NCBI RefSeq assembly: GCF_002412165.1
Contig: NZ_NXIA01000013.1
Coordinates: 50,566 to 114,565, forward strand
Direction of reading: 5' to 3'
DNA length: 64,000 nucleotides
Source of the DNA: Curtobacterium sp. 'Ferrero'
GTDB taxonomy: Bacteria; Actinomycetota; Actinomycetes; Actinomycetales; Microbacteriaceae
Part shown: in pieces, positions 32,569 to 39,818 of the stretch
How positions within the stretch are numbered: the first letter of the stretch is position 1
How the letters are laid out: every line of letters starts with the position of its first letter
The notes under the pieces: generated by a model
Told to the model about the DNA's origin: nothing
The model's database searches: none
What the model saw: the letters and a program-made list of their open reading frames with translations, nothing else
Program-made: the position numbers and the translations under genes

Positions 32569-32652
32569 TCAGGTGCGGTTGACGACCCGGTGCGTCACGT
32601 TGTCGATCTCCTCGATCTCGAAAACGTCTTCAGTCACGTGCTTCTGCTCCAT
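32569..32652 (-). CDS. 27-residue putative precursor peptide
   Basis: ATG 32652 is preceded by a purine-rich GAGGGGG stretch (ribosome binding site) and TGA lies at 32569-32571. The peptide starts MEQKHVTEDVF, has an acidic middle (EIEEIDN, with Glu14-Glu15) and ends VTHRVVNRT. Acidic leader plus short polar core is the usual look of a RiPP precursor. Two models fit: C-terminal activation as for MccA, or Glu-Glu cyclisation as for the pantocin precursor, which is also about 30 residues and is handled by a ThiF-like enzyme. The C-terminal residue is Thr, not Asn as in MccA. Confidence 0.7.
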   Translation of the reverse strand: MEQKHVTEDVFEIEEIDNVTHRVVNRT

Positions 32653-32681
32653 TGCTTCACCCCCTCGTAGCGTGCAACATC

Positions 32682-32711
32682 AACATACTAGTAGTAGACA
32701 TTGGTATGCAA
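32682..32711 (-). promoter_or_regulatory. Candidate sigma-70-type promoter of the peptide operon
   Basis: On the minus strand TTGCAT (32711-32706) and TATGTT (32687-32682) are separated by 18 bp and lie 30 bp ahead of the peptide start. The region is AT-rich and contains the palindrome ACTAGT. No gene is seen from 32653 to 32778. Confidence 0.5.
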
Positions 32712-32901
32712 GCTCCCTGAGGTGAGGGCGGGTTTGTTCGCAGTGGCGCAGCGACCACCACCTTTACGACGCTGTTAGCTCTGCGGACTCGCACACTTCC
32801 GCGGACGCAACCCGACGGACGACCACGCCCGACAGAACCGAGCTGCCGCGCAGCTCGCCCTCGGACGCGAGACCGAGTCGACCGCGGGCTTCTGGGGGGT
32901 C

Positions 32902-33369
32902 GTGCACGAGCGTCCCGGCAACGCCCCGGCCGCCCGGGGCCTGCGTCGGTCGGCCCTCGGAACGCTGCAACGGCTGCGCGTCGTCGTCGGCGGGAGCGCC
33001 ATCGCGGGGTTCTTCGCCGGCGTCCCGCTCGGCGCTCCGGGTCCGACCGTGACCATCGCGGTCACGAGCTGGTCGGTCGCGGCTGCGCTGGTCGCCATCG
33101 GGGTCGTGCTCGTCGTCCGGTCGGTCCGACGGAACCGGGAGCCCCTGGTACGGCTGCTCCGAGGATCGCCGCTGCTCCGGACCGTCGTGGCGCTGCTGGC
33201 CGTCGCAGCGGCGCTCGTGGTGCTGGCGCCGGCCGTGCCCTTCGCGTCCCCCTGGCCTCCGCTCGCGGCGTTCGCGCTCGTCGTCGTCGTCGCGTCGCTG
33301 TTGTCGTTCGTGCTGCACTACCAGGCAGCGCCTCCCGCACCGGGCCGCCGACGTCCAGCTCCGGACTGA
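32902..33369 (+). CDS. Small membrane protein, possibly 5'-truncated
   Basis: A 155-residue frame from GTG 32902 with about three membrane segments (VTIAVTSWSVAAALVAIGVVLVV, LLRTVVALLAVAAALVVLAPAV, PPLAAFALVVVVASLLSFVLH). The same frame stays open upstream to a TAG at 32776 and reads plausibly as protein (DDHARQNRAAAQLALGRETES, then FWGVVHERPGNA) without a start codon, so the original N-terminus may have been lost where the peptide island joins. It lies 52 bp before the AAA ATPase gene and is probably cotranscribed. Function unknown. Confidence 0.6.
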   Translation: MHERPGNAPAARGLRRSALGTLQRLRVVVGGSAIAGFFAGVPLGAPGPTVTIAVTSWSVAAALVAIGVVLVVRSVRRNREPLVRLLRGSPLLRTVVALLAVAAALVVLAPAVPFASPWPPLAAFALVVVVASLLSFVLHYQAAPPAPGRRRPAPD

Positions 33370-33421
33370 GTCCGGACCGTGCACCCGTCAGCCAGAACCG
33401 ACCCCAGCCCCGAGGAATCCC

Positions 33422-34699
33422 ATGGACCGTGAACCGAACGACCCCGTGATCGATGCGCTCCGCCGGGCCGTGGCGTCCGCGCCGGACGACGTCGCGCTCC
33501 GCGTCCACTTCGGGCAGGTCCTCCTCGCCGCGGGCAGGACCGCCGAGGCCACCGCCGAGGCCGCGGCTGCGCTCGCCGTCGACCCGATGGACGGAGGAGC
33601 GAGCGCCCTCATGCTGGCCACGCTCCGAGGCGTGTCCGCATCGACATCAGCAGAACCATCACCGGGAGGCTCGACGGAGACCGGCGCGACGGCCGACGGC
33701 CCGACCACGGTGGCGGACGACACCCCGTCGTTCGACTGGCGAGCTGCCGAGCGTGAGGTCGAACACCTCGTGGGTCCGGCGTTCGTCTACGACCTCGAAC
33801 ACGACGAACCGGTGCCGTCCTCGGCGTTCTCGGTCGAGGACCCGGGGACCCGTTTCGCCGACGTCGGCGGCATGGAGCTCGCCAAACAGCGGCTGAACGC
33901 GGCGTTCCTGGCGCCGCTCGCGAACTCGGAGCTGCGCTCGCTCTACGGCAAGAGTCTCCGCGGCGGTCTCCTGCTCTACGGGCCGCCCGGGTGCGGCAAG
34001 ACGTTCATCGCTCGCGCCGTCGCGGGCGAACTGGGCGCACGGCTCCTCAGCGTCGCCATCACGGACGTCCTCGACCCCTACATCGGTGCGAGCGAGCGCA
34101 ACATCCAGGCGGTGTTCGAGGCTGCGCGGGCGGCCGCTCCGTGCGTCGTGTTCTTCGACGAGGTGGACGCGCTCGGCCAGCGGCGCAGCCAGACCCGGAG
34201 CTCGCACGTGCGCGGGATGGTCAACCAGCTGCTCACGGAACTCGACGGCATCAGCGGGGGCAACGAGGGCGTGTTCGTCCTCGCGGCGACGAACCAGCCG
34301 TGGGACGTCGAACCGGCACTCCGACGTCCGGGACGGCCCGACCGCACGGTGCTGGTGCTGCCACCGGACACCCCAGCCCGTGAGGCGGTCTTCCGCACCC
34401 ACCTGCGTGATCGGCCGCTCGAGCGGGTCGACGTGGGCGTGCTCGCCCAGCGGACCGAGGGCTTCTCGGGCGCTGACATCGCCTACGTGTGCGAGGTCGC
34501 GGCCGAGCGTGCCCTGATGGACAGTGTCGCGAGCGGGACGGCTCGGATGATCCGGATGGACGACCTGCTCGGCGTGTTGGCCGAGGTCCGGCCGTCGACA
34601 CGGTCATGGCTGGAGACGGCACGGAACGTGGTGCTGTTCGGCGAGGACGACGGCACCTACGCGGACCTCCGGGCCTACCTCAAGAAGTCCAAGCGCTGA
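33422..34699 (+). CDS. AAA+ ATPase with N-terminal TPR-like region
   Basis: A 425-residue protein. Residues 1-65 form TPR-like helices (DALRRAVASAPDDVALRVHFGQVLLAAGRTAEATAEA), then a Ser/Thr/Ala linker. The classical AAA domain follows: FADVGGMELAKQRLNAAF, Walker A LLLYGPPGCGKTFIARA, Walker B CVVFFDEVDALGQRRSQTR, sensor ATNQPWDVEPALRRPGRPDRTV with arginine fingers, and FSGADIAYVCEVAAERAL. It resembles FtsH/CDC48-type unfoldases without a protease domain. The substrate is unknown; the membrane protein encoded just upstream is a possible partner. Confidence 0.85.
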   Translation: MDREPNDPVIDALRRAVASAPDDVALRVHFGQVLLAAGRTAEATAEAAAALAVDPMDGGASALMLATLRGVSASTSAEPSPGGSTETGATADGPTTVADDTPSFDWRAAEREVEHLVGPAFVYDLEHDEPVPSSAFSVEDPGTRFADVGGMELAKQRLNAAFLAPLANSELRSLYGKSLRGGLLLYGPPGCGKTFIARAVAGELGARLLSVAITDVLDPYIGASERNIQAVFEAARAAAPCVVFFDEVDALGQRRSQTRSSHVRGMVNQLLTELDGISGGNEGVFVLAATNQPWDVEPALRRPGRPDRTVLVLPPDTPAREAVFRTHLRDRPLERVDVGVLAQRTEGFSGADIAYVCEVAAERALMDSVASGTARMIRMDDLLGVLAEVRPSTRSWLETARNVVLFGEDDGTYADLRAYLKKSKR

Positions 34700-34709
34700 C
34701 CGCGGGACG

Positions 34710-34749
34710 GACGGGAGGCGCGGTGCCAGCTGGCACCGCGCCTCCCGTC
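34710..34749. terminator. 40-bp perfect palindrome, probable bidirectional terminator
   Basis: From GACGGGAGGCGCGG through the centre CCAGCTGG to CCGCGCCTCCCGTC both halves are exactly complementary. It lies between the convergent AAA ATPase and ffh genes. Same family as 38417, 40857 and 61348. Confidence 0.85.
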
Positions 34750-34763
34750 TGTCGGCGGTCGCG

Positions 34764-36326
34764 TCAGCGACCGAGGAACTTCTGCAGCGACTGCATCTCT
34801 TCCTCGGTGGGGGCTTTCGGGTTCTTGGCGTTCGCACCGCCGAAGCCGAAGCCGGACCCCTTCGCCGCCTGCTGCTGGGGCTGCGCCGCGGCACCCGACG
34901 CGAGGGCCGCGCGCTTGGCCGGATTGCCGACCTTCTTCTTCTTCGCGCCGCCCTGCTGCTGCTTCTTCTTGCCGCCGTGCATGCCCGGGATCGGTCCCAT
35001 GCCGGGCATCTGCGGCACGCCGCCACGGGCGACGGTCTTCATCATCTTCGCGGCCTGCTCGAAGCGGTTCACGAGGGCGTTGACCTCGGTCACCGTGGTG
35101 CCGGAACCCTTCGCGATGCGGAGACGACGCGACCCGTTGAGGAGCTTCGGGAGCTCGCGCTCCTGCTTCGTCATCGACTGGATGATCGCCTCGGTGCGGA
35201 CGATCTCGCCCTCGTCGAAGTTGTCGAGCGCCTCGCGCATGCCCTTCGCACCCGGGAGCATGCCGAGCATGCCCTTGATGGAGCCGGCCTTGCGGAGCTG
35301 CTGCATCTGCTCGAGGAAGTCGTTCAGCGTGAACGAGTCGCTGGCGATCTTCTCGGCGACCTTGCGGGCCTCGTCCTCGTCGAAGGCCTGCTGCGCCTGC
35401 TCGATGAGGGACAGGATGTCACCGAGGTCGAGGATGCGGCTCGCCATGCGGTCCGGGTGGAACGGCTCGAAGTCGTCGAGGCCCTCACCCGTCGACGCGA
35501 ACATGATCGGGCGCCCGGTGACGCTGGCGACCGAGAGCGCCGCACCACCGCGGGCGTCACCGTCGAGCTTCGACAGCACGACGCCCGTGAAGTCGACGCC
35601 CTCCTGGAAGGCGCGTGCCGTGGCGACGGCGTCCTGACCGATCATGGCGTCGATGACGAACAGGACCTCGTCGGGGTCGACGGCCTTGCGGATGTTCGCG
35701 GCCTGCTTCATCAGCTCGGCGTCCACACCGAGGCGACCGGCGGTGTCGACGATGACGGTGTCGTACTGCTGGTCGACCGCGGCCTTGATCGCGTTCTTCG
35801 CGACCTTCACCGGGTCTCCGACGCCGTTGCCGGGCTCCGGCGCGAAGACGTGCACGCCGGCCTGCTCGCCCACGACCTGGAGCTGCTGCACGGCGTTCGG
35901 GCGCTGGAGGTCGGCCGCGACGAGCATCGGGGTGTGGCCGTCCTTCTTGAGCCACTTGCCGAGCTTGCCCGCGAGCGTGGTCTTGCCGGCGCCCTGGAGG
36001 CCGGCGAGCATGATCACCGTCGGCGGACGCTTCGCGAACTCGAGCCGGCGCTGCTGTCCGCCGAGGATGCCCACGAGCTCCTCGTTGACGATCTGGACGA
36101 CCTGCTGCGCCGGGTTGAGGGCCTTGTTGACCTCGTCCGACAGCGCGCGCTCGCGCACCGCCGCGGTGAAGGACTTGACGACCTCGAGCGCGACGTCGGC
36201 GTCGAGGAGCGCCCGTCGGATCTCGCGGACGGTGCCGTCGACGTCGGACGGGGACAGACGACCCTTGCTCCGCAGGTTGCGGAACGTCTCGGTCAGCCGG
36301 TCGGAGAGTGAACCGAATTGCGCCAT
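34764..36326 (-). CDS. ffh: Signal recognition particle protein Ffh
   Basis: A 520-residue SRP54. The N domain is followed by the GTPase domain: MLAGLQGAGKTTLAGKLGKWL, VDTAGRLGVDAELM, LSKLDGDARGGAALS and IMFASTGEGLDDFEPFHPDRMASRILDLGD. The Met-rich M domain (FLEQMQQLRKAGSIKGMLGMLPG ... RRLRIAKGSGTTVTEVNALVNRFEQAAKMM) binds SRP RNA and signal peptides. A Lys/Gln/Ala-rich tail ends in KNPKAPTEEEMQSLQKFLGR. It targets membrane proteins cotranslationally with FtsY, encoded at 38737-39606. Confidence 0.97.
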   Translation of the reverse strand: MAQFGSLSDRLTETFRNLRSKGRLSPSDVDGTVREIRRALLDADVALEVVKSFTAAVRERALSDEVNKALNPAQQVVQIVNEELVGILGGQQRRLEFAKRPPTVIMLAGLQGAGKTTLAGKLGKWLKKDGHTPMLVAADLQRPNAVQQLQVVGEQAGVHVFAPEPGNGVGDPVKVAKNAIKAAVDQQYDTVIVDTAGRLGVDAELMKQAANIRKAVDPDEVLFVIDAMIGQDAVATARAFQEGVDFTGVVLSKLDGDARGGAALSVASVTGRPIMFASTGEGLDDFEPFHPDRMASRILDLGDILSLIEQAQQAFDEDEARKVAEKIASDSFTLNDFLEQMQQLRKAGSIKGMLGMLPGAKGMREALDNFDEGEIVRTEAIIQSMTKQERELPKLLNGSRRLRIAKGSGTTVTEVNALVNRFEQAAKMMKTVARGGVPQMPGMGPIPGMHGGKKKQQQGGAKKKKVGNPAKRAALASGAAAQPQQQAAKGSGFGFGGANAKNPKAPTEEEMQSLQKFLGR

Positions 36327-36422
36327 GATCCGTCGATTCTACAAGGCGGCCGCCGACAGCCTCCGCCGCGTGCCCCGGTCGGTTGTTGTACGGCGTCCAG
36401 AAACTGACGTACGCTGGCGACC

Positions 36423-37214
36423 ATGCCGGAACTCGAGATCGTCCGGGTGCCGGGCCTCCTCGCCTACGACGAGGGCCTCGCACTGCAGCAGCGCCTCCGC
36501 GCCGACGTCGTCACCGGCCGTTCGCCCGGCGCGCTCGTCCTTTGCGAGCACCCGTCCGTGTACACCGCCGGACGTCGCACGCAGCCGTCCGACCTCCCCC
36601 GCGACGGCTCCCCCGTGGTCGAGGTCGACCGCGGCGGACGCATCACGTGGCACGGACCGGGGCAGCTCGTCGCCTACCCGATCGTCCGGTTGGCGCAGCC
36701 GCTCGACGTCGTGGCGTGGGTCCGCGACCTGGAGCAGGTCATCATCGACGTCGCCGCCGACGTCGGGGTCACCGCCGAGCGGGTCGACGGGCGCAGCGGC
36801 GCCTGGGTCCCACGCCCGGACCGCGCGAACCACGACAAGGTCGGGGCGATCGGCCTGCACGTCGCCGAGGGTGTGACGAGCCACGGCATCGCGATCAACT
36901 GCGACAACACCCTCGACGCGTACGCCGCGATCGTGCCGTGCGGCATCGCCGATGCCGGCGTCACCACGCTGAGCCGTGCCGCGGGACGCCACGTCACCGT
37001 GGACGAGGTCGCCGCGCTCGTCGCGCCGGTCGTGCAGGCAGCGTTCGGCGGGATGCACACCGGCAACCGGCTCGCAGCCGTCAGCCAGACGACCAGGCCG
37101 AGCCGTGCCGACGGACCAGACCGCCCCACCAGCTCGGACCGGTCCGCCGGGGGCGAGCCGCGCCTCCAGGCCGGTCCGGACCGCACCACCCACCTGCAGG
37201 AGGTCCCCGCATGA
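36423..37214 (+). CDS. lipB: Octanoyltransferase LipB
   Basis: A 263-residue LipB, which moves octanoyl from ACP to lipoyl domains. Motifs: [34 protein letters not shown], the Lys in [10 protein letters not shown] and the acyl-binding Cys in [16 protein letters not shown]. The last ~40 residues (from [11 protein letters not shown]) are a low-complexity tail not needed by the family; part of it is encoded by a copy of the GCGCCTCCAGGCCG half-repeat. ATGA overlap with lipA. Confidence 0.95.
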   Translation: MPELEIVRVPGLLAYDEGLALQQRLRADVVTGRSPGALVLCEHPSVYTAGRRTQPSDLPRDGSPVVEVDRGGRITWHGPGQLVAYPIVRLAQPLDVVAWVRDLEQVIIDVAADVGVTAERVDGRSGAWVPRPDRANHDKVGAIGLHVAEGVTSHGIAINCDNTLDAYAAIVPCGIADAGVTTLSRAAGRHVTVDEVAALVAPVVQAAFGGMHTGNRLAAVSQTTRPSRADGPDRPTSSDRSAGGEPRLQAGPDRTTHLQEVPA

Positions 37215-38194
37215 CCCTCGCCCCCGAAGGTCGCCGCATGCTGCGCGTCGAGGCGCGCAACGCCGAGACGCCGATCGAGACGAAGCCCGCGTGGATCAAG
37301 ACCCGCGCGACCCAGGGTCCGGAGTTCCGGGACCTGTCCGCCCTCGTCAAGGACAAGCAGCTGCACACGGTCTGCCAGGAGGCCGGTTGCCCGAACATCT
37401 TCGAGTGCTGGGAGGACCGCGAGGCGACGTTCCTCATCGGCGGTTCGCAGTGCACGCGGCGGTGCGACTTCTGCCAGATCGACACCGGCAAGCCGAACCC
37501 GCTCGACCGCGGGGAACCTCGGCGGGTGGCGGACTCGGTGGTGTCGATGGGCCTGAAGTACGCGACCGTCACCGGTGTGGCTCGGGACGACCTCGACGAC
37601 GGCGGCGCGTGGCTCTACGCCGAGACGATCCGGCAGATCCACGAGCACTCCCCCGGCACCGGCGTCGAGATCCTCGTGCCGGACTTCAACGGCCGCCCCG
37701 ACCAGCTCGGCCAGGTGTTCGACGCCCGACCCGAGGTCTTCGCGCACAACGTCGAGACGGTGCCCCGGATCTTCAAGCGCATCCGGCCGGCGTTCCGGTT
37801 CGAGCGCTCCCTCGACGTCATCACGCAGGGTCGCGACGCGGGGCTCGTCACGAAGTCGAACCTCATCCTCGGCATGGGCGAGGAGCGGCACGAGGTGATC
37901 GACGCGCTCGAGCAGCTGTACGAGGCCGGGACGGACATCATCACGCTGACGCAGTACCTCCGGCCGTCGCCGCGGCACCTGCCGGTCGCGCGCTGGGTGA
38001 AGCCGGAGGAGTTCGTCGACCTGCGTGAGATCGCCGAGGACATCGGGTTCGCCGGGGTGCTCGCCGGGCCGCTCGTGCGGTCGTCGTACCGCGCCGGGAG
38101 GCTGTGGGCACGTGCCACGGTCGCGCGTGGCGGCAGGGTGCCGGAGCATCTGTCGCACCTGCTCGAGGCACCGGCCGGCCGCCAGGCCGTCTGA
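37211..38194 (+). CDS. lipA: Lipoyl synthase LipA
   Basis: A 327-residue radical-SAM enzyme that inserts two sulfurs into octanoyl groups. The auxiliary cluster ligands are in [13 protein letters not shown] and the radical SAM cluster in [11 protein letters not shown]; the C-terminal SSYRAG carries the conserved serine. It overlaps lipB by 4 bp, so the lipoylation pathway is made from one transcript. Confidence 0.97.
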   Translation: MTLAPEGRRMLRVEARNAETPIETKPAWIKTRATQGPEFRDLSALVKDKQLHTVCQEAGCPNIFECWEDREATFLIGGSQCTRRCDFCQIDTGKPNPLDRGEPRRVADSVVSMGLKYATVTGVARDDLDDGGAWLYAETIRQIHEHSPGTGVEILVPDFNGRPDQLGQVFDARPEVFAHNVETVPRIFKRIRPAFRFERSLDVITQGRDAGLVTKSNLILGMGEERHEVIDALEQLYEAGTDIITLTQYLRPSPRHLPVARWVKPEEFVDLREIAEDIGFAGVLAGPLVRSSYRAGRLWARATVARGGRVPEHLSHLLEAPAGRQAV

Positions 38195-38268
38195 CCGGCC
38201 GGCCGGCGCGGTCCGCGCGCTGCTCAGCCGCGTGCGGTGCTGTCGCGCGCGGTGCTGCCGCGCGCCGT

Positions 38269-38415
38269 GCTGCTGGAAGAGCGACAGCTCACCGCGTGCC
38301 GACGGGCGCACACTGTCGCTCCCGCGAAAGCGACGAGCGCCCGGCCCGCGAAAGCGACAGACGCGTGCGCAGTCGCGGGCACACACTGTCGCTTTCGCGA
38401 AAGCGACGCACCACA
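38269..38415. repeat. Cluster of GCGAAAGCGACA repeats with one perfect 20-bp palindrome
   Basis: The space 38195-38480 holds several copies of GCGAAAGCGAC or its complement. GTCGCTTTCGCGAAAGCGAC at 38388-38407 is a perfect palindrome; a copy with two changes lies at 38315-38334. Related copies are at 40988-41023 and 52789-52808. No gene is seen. Confidence 0.8.
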
Positions 38416-38416
38416 C

Positions 38417-38464
38417 GACGGACGGGAGGCACGGTGCCAGCTGGCACCGTGCTTCCCGTCCGTC
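38417..38464. terminator. 48-bp near-perfect palindrome, probable bidirectional terminator
   Basis: GACGGGAGGCACGGTGCCAG faces its complement with a single G-U pair, plus four flanking pairs. It lies between lipA and the convergent small membrane protein gene. Confidence 0.85.
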
Positions 38465-38480
38465 AGTGGGTCGCGTCGGG

Positions 38481-38639
38481 TCAGGCGCGACCGCGGATGC
38501 TCCTGAGCAGCCACCCGATGATGGCGAGGATGACGATGACGAGCCCGACCCACAGCAGGAACTTCAGGGCTCCGACGAAGATGCCGCTGAAGAGCAGGAC
38601 GAGGCCGACGATGATCGCGATGATCAGCAGTGCGGGCAT
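38481..38639 (-). CDS. 52-residue two-span membrane protein
   Basis: Starts at ATG 38639 with GGAG 6 nt upstream and stops at TGA 38481-38483. It consists of two hydrophobic stretches (ALLIIAIIVGLVLLFSGIFV and LLWVGLVIVILAIIGWLL) and a basic end (RSIRGRA). Small proteins of this make-up are common in actinobacteria; function unknown. Followed by the palindrome at 38417-38464. Confidence 0.7.
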   Translation of the reverse strand: MPALLIIAIIVGLVLLFSGIFVGALKFLLWVGLVIVILAIIGWLLRSIRGRA

Positions 38640-38736
38640 GGGGGTCTCCAATCCCTGGAACGAGACCGAGCGGATGCCCGGGCCGACGGAGACGCTACTC
38701 GTCGCGACATGACCGCGTTCGCGGGGTGGCTCCCGC

Positions 38737-39606
38737 TCAGCCGACCAGGTTCTGCACGAACACGTGCGGCGTGAAGCCCGTCAGGTCGTTGATGCCCTCG
38801 CCCTGCCCGATGAGCTTGATCGGGATCCCGGTCTTCTCCTGCACGCTCAGCACGAAGCCGGCCTTCGCCGAACCGTCGAGCTTCGTGATGACGAGCCCGG
38901 TGACCCCGGCGCCCTCGATGAACGCCTGCGCCTGCGCGAGCCCGTTCTGCCCGGTCGTGGCGTCGAGGACGAGCAGGACCTCGGCGATCTCGGTCTGCTT
39001 CTCGACCACGCGCTTGATCTTCGACAGCTCGTCCATGAGCCCGGCCTTGGTGTGCAACCGGCCCGCGGTGTCGATCACGACGATCTCGGTGCCCTCGCGC
39101 ATTGCCTTCTCGACCGTCTGGTACGCGACCGATGCCGGGTCCTGCCCGGGCTGGGCCGGCCGGACGACGTCCACGCCCGCGCGCTCGGCCCAGGTCGCGA
39201 CCTGTTCGACCGCAGCCGCACGGAAGGTGTCCGCAGCGCCGACGACCACCGACCGGTCGTAGGTCTTGAGGAACTTGGCGAACTTGCCGATCGTGGTGGT
39301 CTTGCCGACGCCGTTCACCCCGACGACGAGCACGACGGCCGGTCGGTTGCTCAGCTTGAGGGTCGTGTCGAGCTTCGAGAGGCGTTCCTCGAGGACCTCG
39401 CGGAGCATGCGCTGCAGGTCGGCGGGGTCGGTCGTGCCGTAGCGGTCGACGCGGGCGTGCAGGTCCTCGATGATCTCCTCGGAGATGTCAGGGCCGAAGT
39501 CGGCGCCGATCAACGCGGTCTCGAGGTCGTCCCACGTGGTCTCGTCGATGGTCTTGCGCTGGAAGAGCCCGCGCAGCCGGGAGGACAGGGACCAGGAACT
39601 CGCCAT
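38737..39606 (-). CDS. ftsY: Signal recognition particle receptor FtsY
   Basis: A 289-residue NG-domain GTPase: VVLVVGVNGVGKTTTIGKFAKFL (G1), AADTFRAAAVEQ, VIDTAGRLHTKAGLMDEL (G3), VLDATTGQNGLAQAQAF, ITKLDGSAKAGFVLSV (G4) and GQGEGINDL (G5). The acidic membrane-targeting A domain is almost absent, as in many Gram-positives. It works with Ffh. Confidence 0.96.
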   Translation of the reverse strand: MASSWSLSSRLRGLFQRKTIDETTWDDLETALIGADFGPDISEEIIEDLHARVDRYGTTDPADLQRMLREVLEERLSKLDTTLKLSNRPAVVLVVGVNGVGKTTTIGKFAKFLKTYDRSVVVGAADTFRAAAVEQVATWAERAGVDVVRPAQPGQDPASVAYQTVEKAMREGTEIVVIDTAGRLHTKAGLMDELSKIKRVVEKQTEIAEVLLVLDATTGQNGLAQAQAFIEGAGVTGLVITKLDGSAKAGFVLSVQEKTGIPIKLIGQGEGINDLTGFTPHVFVQNLVG

Positions 39607-39653
39607 GTTCCCAGCTTAGAGCGCGGCGGGTGTGCGCTGTGCCCGGTAGCATC

Positions 39654-39778
39654 GGAGCCACGAAGGGGAGTACTCCAATTCGGCGACCTCGTCAGTACGG
39701 TCCGGGACGATCCGGACCCGGGGCGCCGGCCCTCGGTCCAGCACGACGGACCATCGGCGGAGGAGACCTTCAGGCTCC
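39654..39778 (+). ncRNA. yybP-ykoY (Mn2+) riboswitch
   Basis: The long closing stem is GGAGCC-AC-GAAGG (39654-39666) pairing with CCTTC-A-GGCTCC (39767-39778). It encloses the diagnostic GAAGGGGAGTA near the 5' side and GGAGACCTTC at the 3' side, the two conserved internal-loop strands that together bind Mn2+ in this class. It lies 40 nt before terC; riboswitches of this class commonly control TerC/Alx-type Mn2+ exporters, being on when Mn2+ is high. Confidence 0.85.
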
Positions 39779-39818
39779 GACGCGCCCGATCGCGCGTCCC
39801 TGACCTGAAGGGAAACCC

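Noticed and set aside
28482..32652. Lanthipeptide, lasso peptide or YcaO-type azole cluster
   Set aside because: No LanB/LanC/LanM, no asparagine-synthetase-like or transglutaminase-like lasso enzymes and no YcaO protein are present; the peptide has no Cys or Ser and only two internal Thr.
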